A stretch of DNA of 64,000 nt from CAYYYP01 sp964475985 (GTDB lineage: Bacteria; Bdellovibrionota; UBA1018; CAYHWW01): NCBI GenBank assembly GCA_964475985.1, contig CAYYYP010000001.1:137971-201970 (forward strand), written 5' to 3'. The position numbers were made by a program, and so were the translations under genes. This document shows, in pieces, positions 48,776 to 58,799 of this stretch; position 1 is the stretch's first letter, and each line of letters opens with the position of its first letter. The notes under the pieces were generated by a model, which worked only from the letters and a program-made list of their open reading frames with translations, searched no databases and was not told where the DNA came from.

Positions 48776-51415
48776 TTAAATCACACCCACGGAAAAGTGG
48801 AACTGCCCTAGGGACTCTGAACTTTTACGATTTAACTTAAATCCGTAGTCAAAATTCACCGGACCAATGGGCGTCACATACCGGAAACCCACCCCTGCCG
48901 CCGCACGGAGAAACGGCGATCCAATGAATCGGTCATCCACAAAAAGATTTCCGGCGTCTAAAAATGGCGAGAAGCGCAACTCTCCTACGAGCGGAAAGTC
49001 GATCTGTGTTCGGATATTCACAAAGGCCAAGGTACCGGCGATGGAAAACTCATCTTTATTGATGGAATCCTCGGTAAATCCCCGGATACTGCTGTAGCCG
49101 CCTAACCTAAAGGTCTTGATCAGAGGAATTGGAGATAAGGTGGCGGAGGAGCCGGTGCCGCTCACCCGCGGCATGAGGTTGGCGGCATAACCTAAAGAAA
49201 GTACATTCGCGAAAACTAGTGGGTATTTAGGCGCAAAAGGGGAAACGTAGGAATGGGTGGACCAGAGGGCCTTATAGTAGGCGGGAGAGGAAAGTTCGTC
49301 GTTGGATTGGGCGGCAAAGGCTGGAAGGGCAAGCTCCAAGGAAGTTGTAGAAATGAGCCCTTTTGTCGCGTTAAAGGGGGTATCCCTAGTATCCAGAGTT
49401 AAGGAGGGAGTGATGGTACCGATCAGCAATGTTTGGTTATCCCTTGCGCTTAGGGCCCCAAACTGCCGAATGCGCTCTAATTTGTAGGTCGCTTTCGCAA
49501 GCAGGGGCTGCAAAAGGCGTCGGTCTAAGCTCGCGAAATATTGGGTTTGGGATGCATTAAAGTCGTAAAACGCACGTTTTGAAGCATTTAATCCGGTGGT
49601 GAACCCAAATTTTGAGTCCAAAATACGGGGGTCAGCAAACGTTGTCTGGAGGCTGTACTCAGGGAAACGATAAGGCGAAAGTCTTCGGTTGGCGGCTCCC
49701 GAAAGAATGATGCTTTGATTGCGACCAAAAAGATTGGCGTATCCCGCCTGGGCGAAAAGCCTGAACCCAAGGTCTGACCTAAACCCTGGACCAAATTCGA
49801 TGACGCCAGGGTCTGCTTCCCTCAGAGTTAATTCAATGTCTCGGTAACCTGGGCCAAGATCTGAGGCCACGGGATGGAGCTCGACGTCGGAGAAAATTCC
49901 GAGTTTTCTTAAAACGTCAGAAAACCCATCAACCGTTGGTTCTAAATACCAGTCACCTTCTTTAAATTCTATTTCCCGGCGGACTACACTTTCCTTAGTT
50001 TTTTGCAAACCTTTCACCCAAACGTGGCCAATGCGGAACCGGGTACCTTCATTGACTTCCAGTTCCACGCTGACCTTACGGCCATGATCATCGTAGGAAA
50101 CTATTTTTTGCGACGCCGTCAAAAATTCAACATTCAAAAAACCGGCCGCCCGGTACCGGTTCAATAGATTTTGCAGACCTTCATCAAAACGAAAGGGGTC
50201 AAAGGGTAGCTGCTGCTGCACGCCCAATATGCCTTGCACGTCCAAGTTAGAAAAATGTTGAAACCCAGCGAGACGGATCATACCCACGAGCGTCTGATCG
50301 CCTTCAAAAAAGTGAAGGCGAACATCGACCTGATTTTTATTCTTAACCTGTAAAACCGTTTTTCCGACGAGTTTCGCAAAAAGATAACCCTTTGATTTGA
50401 GATGATCCAGTATGACATTGACGCTCTGGTCGAGGTCTTTCTCAACGAAGTAACCACGCTGTAATAACCTTGAGGCCTTGTCTTTCCAGACTGACTTGAC
50501 CGCCGCCTGTACCGGCGGACTTAAACCTTCAAACTCCAGAGTACGAAGTTCGGTACGAGTGCCTTCTTTAAATACGAAAGTCACCCTTTTCCCATTTAAA
50601 GTAGTGCGCGTGATGAGATTGATTTTCACTTGGTTGTAGGCTTTGGTTTTATATTCCTCGACGAAACGACGCTCCAGCGCACCCACATAATCCTTCCCAA
50701 GTTCGGTCGTCTTCATTTGGGCTACGATGTCATTGAGTTCACCCTTAGAAAAAACGGTGTTTTCCAGATATCCAAAAATAACTCGCTCACCGTATTTGAT
50801 GTCCAACGTCACCTGCACTTTAGTGCGCAGTTCATTGAAATGCAGGCGAACCTGATCCGTATTCACAAGAATATAGTCTTCCCGAGAAAGGAACTCGCGA
50901 ACCTTCCGGAGTTGATCCGCTAGCTTTTCTTCGTCAAACCTATCCCCCGGCTGTAAGCCTAATGTAGACAACACTTTTGTCTGAAAACGTTTGCGGTTGG
51001 CGACGCCTTCCATGTCGGTAGGTTCCGGAATGTTTACTCCTTCCACGAGGCAGGGTGGCCCCTCTTCAATTAGAACATGCAAGGCCACGTTTTTTTGATC
51101 ATCTACGTTGCGCATCTGAGTGCGCACCTGCACCGTAGTTTGATAAAAGCCCCGCTTTTCGTAGTACTTTTGAATGGTCTCCCGCGCCACCTGCGAAAAA
51201 CTCTCCTGCCACACATCGCCCACTACGAATGGCAGGGTATATTCCAAATCCCGAGCGTTGATGGCGCCCAAACCAAAATATTGAATATTTGTGAGCACCG
51301 CGACGGAATCCATTTTCACCGCGGCAGGAAACGTTTCTGCGGAATGAGAAGAGGTTGGCGAAAAAATGAGCGCAGCCCATAGAATAAAAAACGGTGCACT
51401 TATTTTAGGCCTCAT
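48776..51415 (-). CDS. tamA: TamA/BamA-family outer-membrane protein with about six POTRA repeats
   Basis: A signal peptide precedes six consecutive POTRA-like units of 75-90 residues (about 40-119, 120-209, 210-286, 287-372, 373-458, 459-534). Each ends in a strand with a G-x-x-(V/F)-x-(I/V) turn or EG(T/D). A 16-stranded Omp85 barrel follows, with the RGF motif SIRGFTED in the sixth loop. TamA normally has three POTRA units and BamA five. The name rests on the tamB gene directly upstream, whose stop overlaps the ATG by 4 bases. TamAB links the two membranes and supports assembly of some outer-membrane proteins or lipid movement. Confidence 0.85.
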   Translation of the reverse strand: MRPKISAPFFILWAALIFSPTSSHSAETFPAAVKMDSVAVLTNIQYFGLGAINARDLEYTLPFVVGDVWQESFSQVARETIQKYYEKRGFYQTTVQVRTQMRNVDDQKNVALHVLIEEGPPCLVEGVNIPEPTDMEGVANRKRFQTKVLSTLGLQPGDRFDEEKLADQLRKVREFLSREDYILVNTDQVRLHFNELRTKVQVTLDIKYGERVIFGYLENTVFSKGELNDIVAQMKTTELGKDYVGALERRFVEEYKTKAYNQVKINLITRTTLNGKRVTFVFKEGTRTELRTLEFEGLSPPVQAAVKSVWKDKASRLLQRGYFVEKDLDQSVNVILDHLKSKGYLFAKLVGKTVLQVKNKNQVDVRLHFFEGDQTLVGMIRLAGFQHFSNLDVQGILGVQQQLPFDPFRFDEGLQNLLNRYRAAGFLNVEFLTASQKIVSYDDHGRKVSVELEVNEGTRFRIGHVWVKGLQKTKESVVRREIEFKEGDWYLEPTVDGFSDVLRKLGIFSDVELHPVASDLGPGYRDIELTLREADPGVIEFGPGFRSDLGFRLFAQAGYANLFGRNQSIILSGAANRRLSPYRFPEYSLQTTFADPRILDSKFGFTTGLNASKRAFYDFNASQTQYFASLDRRLLQPLLAKATYKLERIRQFGALSARDNQTLLIGTITPSLTLDTRDTPFNATKGLISTTSLELALPAFAAQSNDELSSPAYYKALWSTHSYVSPFAPKYPLVFANVLSLGYAANLMPRVSGTGSSATLSPIPLIKTFRLGGYSSIRGFTEDSINKDEFSIAGTLAFVNIRTQIDFPLVGELRFSPFLDAGNLFVDDRFIGSPFLRAAAGVGFRYVTPIGPVNFDYGFKLNRKSSESLGQFHFSVGVI

Positions 51416-54400
51416 TTAAAATTCCACCGAAATTTAAGATCTACCCCTAATGAAGTCCGAGAATTCCTAGGTGTCGCGCCCCGTTGATCTTCGTAAACGC
51501 CTAGGACGGATGTATTTCGGCCAAGCCGATATTCCAGGTTCAAGTCCTGCTGCCGAGTATCCCCCACCCCAACCGTGGAGCCGACCTTCGCGTTTAAATT
51601 CTTAACGATTTCTTTTTGAACATAGACCCTTGGTGCGACATTGACGGAAGGGTCATTGCTCGGTCGGAAAATGCTTTCCATATTATTATTGTTAATGGCC
51701 TGATCCACTCCGACACGAACGCCAAAACGATCCTTCAAACCCTTGTTGATTTCCGACTGATTGAAAAGCAACCCATAGGCCTCATTACCCGTGTAGGCAT
51801 CCCGGTCTTTACTACGAAGGGCATTGTAGTTCGAACTGGTCACCCCTAAAGTTAGAAGGTTGACGATGTCTTCCTGGGAAAGTTGCGGCTGGGAGCGAAA
51901 TGAAAGTTTAGGATTACTACCCCGACCGGTTACAAATAAACTTAATTTATAACCTTTGACTTCAGTGTTTGCTGATAAATCAATTTCGGGATCAATGACG
52001 GAAGGATGACTGAAATTAAATTTTGCATTTTGTACCTGAAACACGCTGTCCTTGAAAAATAACCTTCCGTGTAAAAGGTCCACATTCCCATAAATGCGCG
52101 GGTATTCCGGCCGGCCCATAAGGGTAACTCGGCATTTGGCCTCGGTATCCACCAAACTATTCCGGATCAAAATTCCCTTCTCGGCCACGGCATCTAAATT
52201 CAAATCAAAGAGCCTGATTTCTCGACTTAAGGCCGAATTCATTTCGGGTAAAAACTGAGAAGTCCTTACCTGAGCACCAGAACCTCCACCAAACTGCTGA
52301 GTGATTAATGCTTCGGCGATATTCAAGGAACCGGAAACGTTGTAGGGCAAGGTCGTCCCCTTTATGGAGATGCGCCCCGACGACCTCAGATAGGCAAAGG
52401 GATAGATCTGGAATTTAGGGTTCATGAGATCGACTAAAAAGGATAAATCTGGAGCCTTGAACGTATAAATCTTCGCCTGTCCCTGAACGCCGATTTGACC
52501 ACCGCCAATTTTTGACGATGCATCTGAAAGAGTCACTTCATTATTTTTGCATTTCAGCAAAAACTTGGTGTCTTCGAAAGTTTGTTCGATAATGGATAGG
52601 CGCAACTGCGCGCCCTCTGCTTTTCCATGGCAATCAAAACCTAAATTTTGTGGAGCCCCGAAAAGATGCGCGTTGAAGTCCATCGCGCCATTCACCCTGG
52701 AGAACACCGGATTCACAAACTCAAGAAGCCCCAGCGGAACCTGGCCCAGGGCCTTAAGGTCAATATTTTTCTGATCCGCCGTACCGTTGAGGGTCAAAAC
52801 GCCGTCCTCGCTGGTGAGCTGCCAGTTCTCAAAATGGAACTGACCATTATTGATGGAGGCATCCCAGGGCTGTGCGTTGCGGAAACGCCTGCCCGTTTTT
52901 GCTAACCAAAATTCATTTAAGGTGAATCGACCGGTGGTTCGGTGCCAAATATCCAAACCTTTGACCACGGGGAAATCCGACTGGAAGGAACCGGAAATTT
53001 TTCCAGCAAATGCCGGATCCGAAAGAAGGTCCGAATTCAAAACCAGAAGAAAAGCACGCAAATCAAGGTTCTGCGCCGTAAGTTTGAACTTACCGGCGTC
53101 CTTGGCGCTGTTGTATTTCAATGTAGCTTGATTTTGAAAAAGTTGGCCCTCCGCTGACCAATCTCCATTATTGGTTTTCAAGAATAGGTTCGAAGGCGCA
53201 ACGGCTAGACTTCGAATGTATCCCGCGCCAATTTCAATCGTAGTCTCGGATTTTAATTCCCCGATCTTTCCCTCCCCCTTGGTCTGGAAGGACAAGGGCG
53301 CCGAGTAGGAAAGTTTCAAATTCGTTACTAAATCAATGTCATTTAAGTTTAAATTTGCACTTTTTGCGTCAAACGACAAAATACCTTCCGGAGTATAATG
53401 CAGAAAGCCTTTGGCCCTTCCGGAGCGCTTCACCACCTCCACGTTGTCCGCTACGAATCCTCCCTTTCGATAGCCGGCGTGATAAGTGGCAGAATGAAAA
53501 ATTTCCCCCATGACCTGAAAAGTTCCGGAAGTAAAATCTCCTTCAACGCTTAAAAGTTTAGGATCGAGCTTTCCGCGAACTTGCACGGGCCCTTTAATGG
53601 ATCCGGAAACTTCATTTACTGGATACCAGGGTGCGGCAAGGCCCAAATAATATTTGAGCAACACGGCGCTATCTTCAAAAGTCCCCGTCGTCACATCTAT
53701 GTTGATTTCGACATCATCCTTGCCTTGGGCCAAATCCAAATGACCATTCCCCACGGCCGTAAGCGCGCCCTGCGCAATATGCATGTCGGCGATTTCAAGC
53801 AAATTGTTTTTATCATTCCAAATTACTTTTCCGCGTGCGCGGCCCAGATTTAAGTTGAGGTAAACTGCATTTCGCAAATCTAGGTCAAAACTTAGTTTGA
53901 GATCAGAAGTGGGGCCCTTGATGCTCCAAATGACATTTCCCTGACCCTGAATGTCCACTCCGGCTAATTTCTTTAATACCCGTAGATCCAACGGGCCTCG
54001 AACGTCTAGGTTCAGCCCTTCCTTCGTAATGGGTCCGTTCAGAGTAAGGGCCGTATTGTTCTCGGGTAATTCAACTTTCACGGTTTGAAACACGATACCG
54101 TCGCTATTTAAATGCGCCGTTCCGCGGACGGGGATGTCCTTGAGTTCCAAAAGGGTACCTAAACGAAATTCATGCACTTTCAAGTGAGGTGCGAAATGAA
54201 ATGCATTTTTATCACCGAAAAAAGGCACTTCGCCCGAAGCATCCAAATGAAGAGTTTTTAGTGACTTGCCTAATGGTCCCAAAATTTCGGGTACGCGAAG
54301 ATTGGTCAACTTCAATTTCGACTGCTGAACTTCAAACGTATTTAAATTTATGCCCGTGGGGGAGAGTTCTATTTTGCCAAGCTTCCCTTCAGCCCCCAGG

Positions 54401-55533
54401 TCAGCCGTCAGGCTTTGGATTTGGAGCTGAGAAATATTTTTCATTTCCAATGAGGTTTTGAAATTAGCAACTTCCCAATTTAAAAATTTGCATTCGTTAC
54501 ACCGCACCTCGGCCTGGCCACCCAAAGTTTCCGATATACGCGCGACGTCAAAGCGAACTCGGCCCTGAGACTCAAAATCTCCATGCAACGAATTGCGCAG
54601 TTTAAGGCCGGTATCCTTCACCCACTCGCGAACTAAAGGCTGCTTCTCAAGAAAATCCTTAAGTACCCCAAAGTCTTGGAGCTTAGTACGAATGCCAAAG
54701 TTCAAGTCGGTACGGACGCCTTTTAAGTCCAGGAAATTCCCCATGAGCACGCCCGTGCTGCTAAAAAAAGAATTGTCCATTTGGGCGGAGAAATCCCTAA
54801 TTTTTAGCACTTCTAGTTGAAGCTCCAAACTGGTCTTAAGCCGATCAAGCGGGATCAGGTATTTTTTTTCCTTCTCACCGACTTCGGCCACGATGTTCTC
54901 AAGATCCAGGAAGATTTCAAAACTCGGAACAAAGTCAAACATCGACTTTGCTACCGTCAATTCCTTGGCTTTGAGTTGGATGTCTAGTCTTGGGCGTGCA
55001 CCGGATTCCGCAATGTTCAAATGCAGAGCTGAATCTAAAAGGTTAACGCTGCGGAAATTAAGTTTGACGAAGGACTGGAAAGCTTTTCTCTTGGATTGCA
55101 GATCTTCCGCCCGGCTCACCTTTTTCTCAGCTCCCTTGGGTGGGCTTTCAAAAAACTGACGGTCCAGGATGAGATTGATGTCCGCACCCACGATGTTCAC
55201 CGCATTAACCGTGATCTCTCCTGCGAAAAGCTGGAATACTTGAAAGGTCAATTCGATTTTACGTGCCTTTACCTGGTTGCCAGGCGGAAGCTTCAACGAA
55301 TTCCCTTCCCGAAAGGTAACGGACGGATCGTTAATGCTAATGCCCGGTGGGAAAAATAAAACTCCCAGGTCCGAAAACGCGGCATCAATACCTAGCTGGT
55401 GGGGCAGCTGCTCCCGAACAACCTTTTGCAGCTCTTTTGCAAAATACCGGCTGTGCACAAAGGCAAAGAAACTCGCCGTAAACAGCGTAACCAAGCCCAA
55501 AAAAATGAATAAGGCAATGGTACGCTTTCGCAT
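51412..55533 (-). CDS. tamB: TamB-type inner-membrane-anchored bridge protein
   Basis: The N-terminal anchor (ALFIFLGLVTLFTASFFAF) leads to a very long series of short beta strands with AsmA-like opening (VNAVNIVGADINLIL), typical of repeating-beta-groove proteins that span the periplasm. The C-terminal 200 residues match the TamB (DUF490) domain: SFRSQPQLSQEDIVNLLTLG, then GVRVGVDQAI, and the end LGVDLKFRWNF. At 1373 residues it is of normal size. TTAGGA precedes the ATG. It forms a coupled pair with the TamA-like gene after it. Confidence 0.92.
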   Translation of the reverse strand: MRKRTIALFIFLGLVTLFTASFFAFVHSRYFAKELQKVVREQLPHQLGIDAAFSDLGVLFFPPGISINDPSVTFREGNSLKLPPGNQVKARKIELTFQVFQLFAGEITVNAVNIVGADINLILDRQFFESPPKGAEKKVSRAEDLQSKRKAFQSFVKLNFRSVNLLDSALHLNIAESGARPRLDIQLKAKELTVAKSMFDFVPSFEIFLDLENIVAEVGEKEKKYLIPLDRLKTSLELQLEVLKIRDFSAQMDNSFFSSTGVLMGNFLDLKGVRTDLNFGIRTKLQDFGVLKDFLEKQPLVREWVKDTGLKLRNSLHGDFESQGRVRFDVARISETLGGQAEVRCNECKFLNWEVANFKTSLEMKNISQLQIQSLTADLGAEGKLGKIELSPTGINLNTFEVQQSKLKLTNLRVPEILGPLGKSLKTLHLDASGEVPFFGDKNAFHFAPHLKVHEFRLGTLLELKDIPVRGTAHLNSDGIVFQTVKVELPENNTALTLNGPITKEGLNLDVRGPLDLRVLKKLAGVDIQGQGNVIWSIKGPTSDLKLSFDLDLRNAVYLNLNLGRARGKVIWNDKNNLLEIADMHIAQGALTAVGNGHLDLAQGKDDVEINIDVTTGTFEDSAVLLKYYLGLAAPWYPVNEVSGSIKGPVQVRGKLDPKLLSVEGDFTSGTFQVMGEIFHSATYHAGYRKGGFVADNVEVVKRSGRAKGFLHYTPEGILSFDAKSANLNLNDIDLVTNLKLSYSAPLSFQTKGEGKIGELKSETTIEIGAGYIRSLAVAPSNLFLKTNNGDWSAEGQLFQNQATLKYNSAKDAGKFKLTAQNLDLRAFLLVLNSDLLSDPAFAGKISGSFQSDFPVVKGLDIWHRTTGRFTLNEFWLAKTGRRFRNAQPWDASINNGQFHFENWQLTSEDGVLTLNGTADQKNIDLKALGQVPLGLLEFVNPVFSRVNGAMDFNAHLFGAPQNLGFDCHGKAEGAQLRLSIIEQTFEDTKFLLKCKNNEVTLSDASSKIGGGQIGVQGQAKIYTFKAPDLSFLVDLMNPKFQIYPFAYLRSSGRISIKGTTLPYNVSGSLNIAEALITQQFGGGSGAQVRTSQFLPEMNSALSREIRLFDLNLDAVAEKGILIRNSLVDTEAKCRVTLMGRPEYPRIYGNVDLLHGRLFFKDSVFQVQNAKFNFSHPSVIDPEIDLSANTEVKGYKLSLFVTGRGSNPKLSFRSQPQLSQEDIVNLLTLGVTSSNYNALRSKDRDAYTGNEAYGLLFNQSEINKGLKDRFGVRVGVDQAINNNNMESIFRPSNDPSVNVAPRVYVQKEIVKNLNAKVGSTVGVGDTRQQDLNLEYRLGRNTSVLGVYEDQRGATPRNSRTSLGVDLKFRWNFK

Positions 55534-55538
55534 CTATC

Positions 55539-56258
55539 CTAAGCTCCAGCCTGGAGTCGTTCGGCGACGTCACGATATCTGGGGTTAAGGTTAAAGACTC
55601 TTCGGTAGTATTCTCTGGATTTCACGGGTTCGCCTAGCTTCTCAAAGGCGACCCCCATAAGGTAGAGAAAATCCGTTTTATTCTCCTCCGGCAAAGAAAA
55701 ATCCCTGACATAGGGTTCTAGCAGAATGGTCATCCCCACAAAATCCGCCGAACCCATAAGCGTTAACGCCAGTAAGTACGTGGCTTGAACTCGTTCATCT
55801 TGCTGCTGAGCTAATTCTTCAAAAATTAATTTGGCAGCGTCAAAGGCACCCATCTCGAGGAAGGCGACGCCCCAGTCCTTCATATCCTGTGAACTCAAAC
55901 CTTGGAGTTTCTCCCGTACATCTTTGAGATCGGCCTTCATGACCCCATAATTTTGGGATGCTAAATCTCGAATCCGGAAATCCTGCTCCAGCTGGTCGCG
56001 AATAAGAGTAACGTCCTGCGCCTCTTCGCGGCCCAAGGATTGCGGCCCCACGGCGAGCAGATCTTGAAGTTCTTTCTTTTGGATTTCGGCAAGGAGGGAC
56101 CTTACTTGTTTATGCAAAAGGGGTGATGAACTCTTGATAAGTAACTTGCGGCAAATTTTTTTAGCGTCTTCGTACAACTGTTCGTTGAAATAAATTTGCG
56201 CGTTTGCAAATTCGTCTGCATCGGACGAGCCGTCGGGTTTTTGATTGTCTGCATCCAT
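55539..56258 (-). CDS. TPR-repeat cytoplasmic protein
   Basis: Helix pairs of TPR type occupy most of the 239 residues: an N-terminal unit (AQIYFNEQLYEDAKKICRKLL), a middle unit (WGVAFLEMGAFDAAKLIFEEL) and a last one (YLMGVAFEKLGEPVKSREYY then FNLNPRYRDVAERL). There is no signal peptide. It ends 5 bases before tamB. No ribosome site is visible, and the upstream 50 bases are very AT-rich, so it may have its own promoter and a near-leaderless start. The partner is unknown. Confidence 0.75.
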   Translation of the reverse strand: MDADNQKPDGSSDADEFANAQIYFNEQLYEDAKKICRKLLIKSSSPLLHKQVRSLLAEIQKKELQDLLAVGPQSLGREEAQDVTLIRDQLEQDFRIRDLASQNYGVMKADLKDVREKLQGLSSQDMKDWGVAFLEMGAFDAAKLIFEELAQQQDERVQATYLLALTLMGSADFVGMTILLEPYVRDFSLPEENKTDFLYLMGVAFEKLGEPVKSREYYRRVFNLNPRYRDVAERLQAGA

Positions 56259-56321
56259 ATCTATGTATATAAATATTTTATATTATTTCCGACTTTGCCA
56301 AAACAACCATCGTACGTGCGG

Positions 56322-57665
56322 TTAAGATAAAAACCGATCCAGGAAATGCGTGTCAAAGTCTCCGGCTAGGAAATCTTTGTCCCGTAATACCTGACCGAGC
56401 AGAGAAATATTTGTCGGAATTCCATCGATACAATATTCCATTAGGGCAAATTTTGCCTTGTTGATCGCCTTTTCTCGAGTTTCGTCGAGGCAAATTAACT
56501 TACTGAGAAGAGGATCGTACTGTGGAGTGAGCTGATAGTCCTGATAAACAAAGGAATCAATTCGAACGCCGGGGCCGCCCGGCGCAAGGTAGGTGGAAAT
56601 TTTGCCGAGCGGTTGTCCTAACCTAGGAACGTCCGCCAAAATACGGCACTCGATGGCATGCCCAAGGACTTTAATATCTTTTTGTTCAAGACTTGAGAGA
56701 TTGCCTGCGGCCAGAAGAATTTGTTCCTTCACCAAATCAATTCCCGTAACCATCTCCGTAACGGGATGCTCAACTTGCAAGCGAGTGTTCATCTCGATGA
56801 AATAAAAGTCTTTCGTTTTGGCATCTACAATGAACTCTACGGTACCAAGGTTTTGATATTTCAAAGCTGCGCAAAGAGACCGGGCAGCGGTAATCATTTT
56901 TGCCCGCAATGCCTCATCTAAGAATGGGGCCGGCGCCTCTTCCATAATTTTGCGATGCTCCTTTTGGATCGAGCACTCGCGCTCCCCAAAATGCAGATAT
57001 TTTCCGCTCTCATCGCCCATGACTTGCACTTCGATGTGACGGGGTGACTCGCAATATTTCTCAAGGTAAAGCGTGCCATCCCCCAGTGCGGCCTGGGCCT
57101 CCGACCGTAACTTTTCAAATTGCGAGGCCACTTGATCCGCGTGGTAGGCGATGAGAACTCCCCTAGCGTCACCACCGGCCGAGGTTTTTATGACCACGGG
57201 AAAACCTATTTTTTCTGCCGCCGCCACTGCATCGGATCGATGGGCCAACGCTTCAGTTCCAGGCAAGCAAGGCACACCGGCTTTTTTGGCGAGGGCCAAC
57301 GCCCGTAATTTATCGCTCATGAGTTCAATCTGAGTGTGGGTGGGCCCGATGAATTTGACCCCACACTGCTCACATATTTTTGCGAACAAATGGTTTTCGG
57401 CTAAAAAACCGTAACCCGGATGTACGGCGTCCGCGCCCGTAAGATCTACGGCACTCATGATTGCTGCCATATTGAGATAACTTTGTTTGATGGCCGGGGG
57501 ACCAATGCAAACGGACTCATCGGCCATTTTTACATGCAGGCTATGACGATCAGCTTGGGAATAAATGGCAACCGTCGGAATACCAAGTTCTCGGCAAGCC
57601 CGAATGATACGAACAGCCACTTCCCCACGGTTTGCGACGAGAATTTTTTGGAACTGTTTCACCAT
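56322..57665 (-). CDS. accC: Biotin carboxylase subunit of acetyl-CoA carboxylase
   Basis: AccC carboxylates the biotin on AccB with bicarbonate and ATP, the first step of fatty acid synthesis. The N-terminal block ILVANRGEVAVRIIRACRELGI, the ATP-grasp lid, ESPRHIEVQVMGD, RECSIQKEHRKIMEEAPAP and MNTRLQVEHPVTEMVTGIDLV are all intact. The glycine-rich lid reads TSAGGDARGVL. The length of 447 is normal. TAAGG precedes the ATG, and it follows accB after 7 bases. Confidence 0.96.
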   Translation of the reverse strand: MVKQFQKILVANRGEVAVRIIRACRELGIPTVAIYSQADRHSLHVKMADESVCIGPPAIKQSYLNMAAIMSAVDLTGADAVHPGYGFLAENHLFAKICEQCGVKFIGPTHTQIELMSDKLRALALAKKAGVPCLPGTEALAHRSDAVAAAEKIGFPVVIKTSAGGDARGVLIAYHADQVASQFEKLRSEAQAALGDGTLYLEKYCESPRHIEVQVMGDESGKYLHFGERECSIQKEHRKIMEEAPAPFLDEALRAKMITAARSLCAALKYQNLGTVEFIVDAKTKDFYFIEMNTRLQVEHPVTEMVTGIDLVKEQILLAAGNLSSLEQKDIKVLGHAIECRILADVPRLGQPLGKISTYLAPGGPGVRIDSFVYQDYQLTPQYDPLLSKLICLDETREKAINKAKFALMEYCIDGIPTNISLLGQVLRDKDFLAGDFDTHFLDRFLS

Positions 57666-57672
57666 CGTAACC

Positions 57673-58158
57673 TTAGAGAGATGGATCGATTAAGAAAAGA
57701 GGTTCCCCAAATTCTACCGGCTGGGCATTTTCCACTAAAACCGCCACGATCCGCCCAGAAATCTCTGCTTCAATTTCATTCATCAGCTTCATTGCTTCAA
57801 CGACACAAAGGATATCTCCCTTGCGCACGACTTGACCTTCCTTCACGTAGGGGTCTGAATCAGGAGATGGAGCCCGATAAAAAGTTCCCACGAAAGGACT
57901 GGTTACCTTTTGATGGTTTTCGTTCGGCGCCGGTTCTTTTTTGATCAAAGGAGCAGGCGCGCGAGAAGGCAAGGCATGGGATGTAATCGACTGAGGCTTA
58001 GCCTCCTCATAGTTAATTTCAGAAGGGACGGACTGGCCTGCACTGCCTTGCCGTTTAAAACTAATTTTTGACTTACCATCCTCAACCGTGAGTTCTGTTA
58101 AACGGTGACGTTTCGCCATCCGCACCAATTTTTCAACAGATTTGATATCTATAGTCAT
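57673..58158 (-). CDS. accB: Biotin carboxyl carrier protein of acetyl-CoA carboxylase
   Basis: The biotin attachment motif EAMKLMNEIEAE, with the modified Lys, is at the usual place in the C-terminal lipoyl-like domain. The thumb is visible as SPFVGTFYRAPSPDSDPYVKEGQVV. A Pro/Ala-rich linker (about 55-85) joins it to the N-terminal helical part (VEKLVRMAKRHRLTELTVEDG). It lies between efp and accC in a common bacterial order. Confidence 0.96.
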   Translation of the reverse strand: MTIDIKSVEKLVRMAKRHRLTELTVEDGKSKISFKRQGSAGQSVPSEINYEEAKPQSITSHALPSRAPAPLIKKEPAPNENHQKVTSPFVGTFYRAPSPDSDPYVKEGQVVRKGDILCVVEAMKLMNEIEAEISGRIVAVLVENAQPVEFGEPLFLIDPSL

Positions 58159-58182
58159 GGCCCCACACCCCTTAAGAGAAAG

Positions 58183-58746
58183 TTATTTATTTACCTTCTC
58201 GATGTAAGTTCCCTCGCGGGTATCAACCTTGACGTTGTCGCCTTCTTTAAGATGCAAAGGCACATTTACAACCAAGCCTGAATTTAATTTGGCAGACTTC
58301 GTTGCGCCCGAGACGGTGTCGCCTTTGATGCCTGGCTGAGTTTCAACGATTTGTAAAACTACGGAGTTAGGCAACTCCGTCGCGATGGCGCGACCATTGT
58401 GATAAAGGACTTGGATAACCAAGTTTTCATGTAAATAATTTCTATTATCCGCCAGAACCGAACCATCAATTACGAATTGCTCGTAATTGCTTTGGTCCAT
58501 GAAGTAAAAATGGTCCCCGTCTACATAGAGATACTGCACTTCTTTTTGTTCAAGATCAGGAGTATCGACTTTATCGCCAGACTTGAACGTCTTTTCCACC
58601 ACCGTATTGCGTAAAAGGTTTTTAATCCTGGTTCGGACGAACGCACTGCCCTTGCCTGGACTGACATGTTGAAATTCCACTATGGAATAGGGCACACCCT
58701 CAATTTCAATCTTCAAACCTTTACGAAATTGTGACGTATCATACAT
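58183..58746 (-). CDS. efp: Translation elongation factor P
   Basis: EF-P relieves ribosome stalling at proline runs. The three beta-barrel domains are in order; the domain I loop PGKGSAF carries Lys32, the residue that can be modified, and the C-terminal EGDNVKVDTREGTYIEKV is typical. The Lys rather than Arg at the tip suggests an EpmA-type or unmodified system; no modifying enzyme lies in the window. Proline-rich genes at 36401-39144 and 19537-21069 would be natural clients. Confidence 0.96.
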   Translation of the reverse strand: MYDTSQFRKGLKIEIEGVPYSIVEFQHVSPGKGSAFVRTRIKNLLRNTVVEKTFKSGDKVDTPDLEQKEVQYLYVDGDHFYFMDQSNYEQFVIDGSVLADNRNYLHENLVIQVLYHNGRAIATELPNSVVLQIVETQPGIKGDTVSGATKSAKLNSGLVVNVPLHLKEGDNVKVDTREGTYIEKVNK

Positions 58747-58799
58747 AAAAAAAGCACCTTCTGCCGCAGTACATCAGAGGCCAGTTTGGGTGTCAATTT

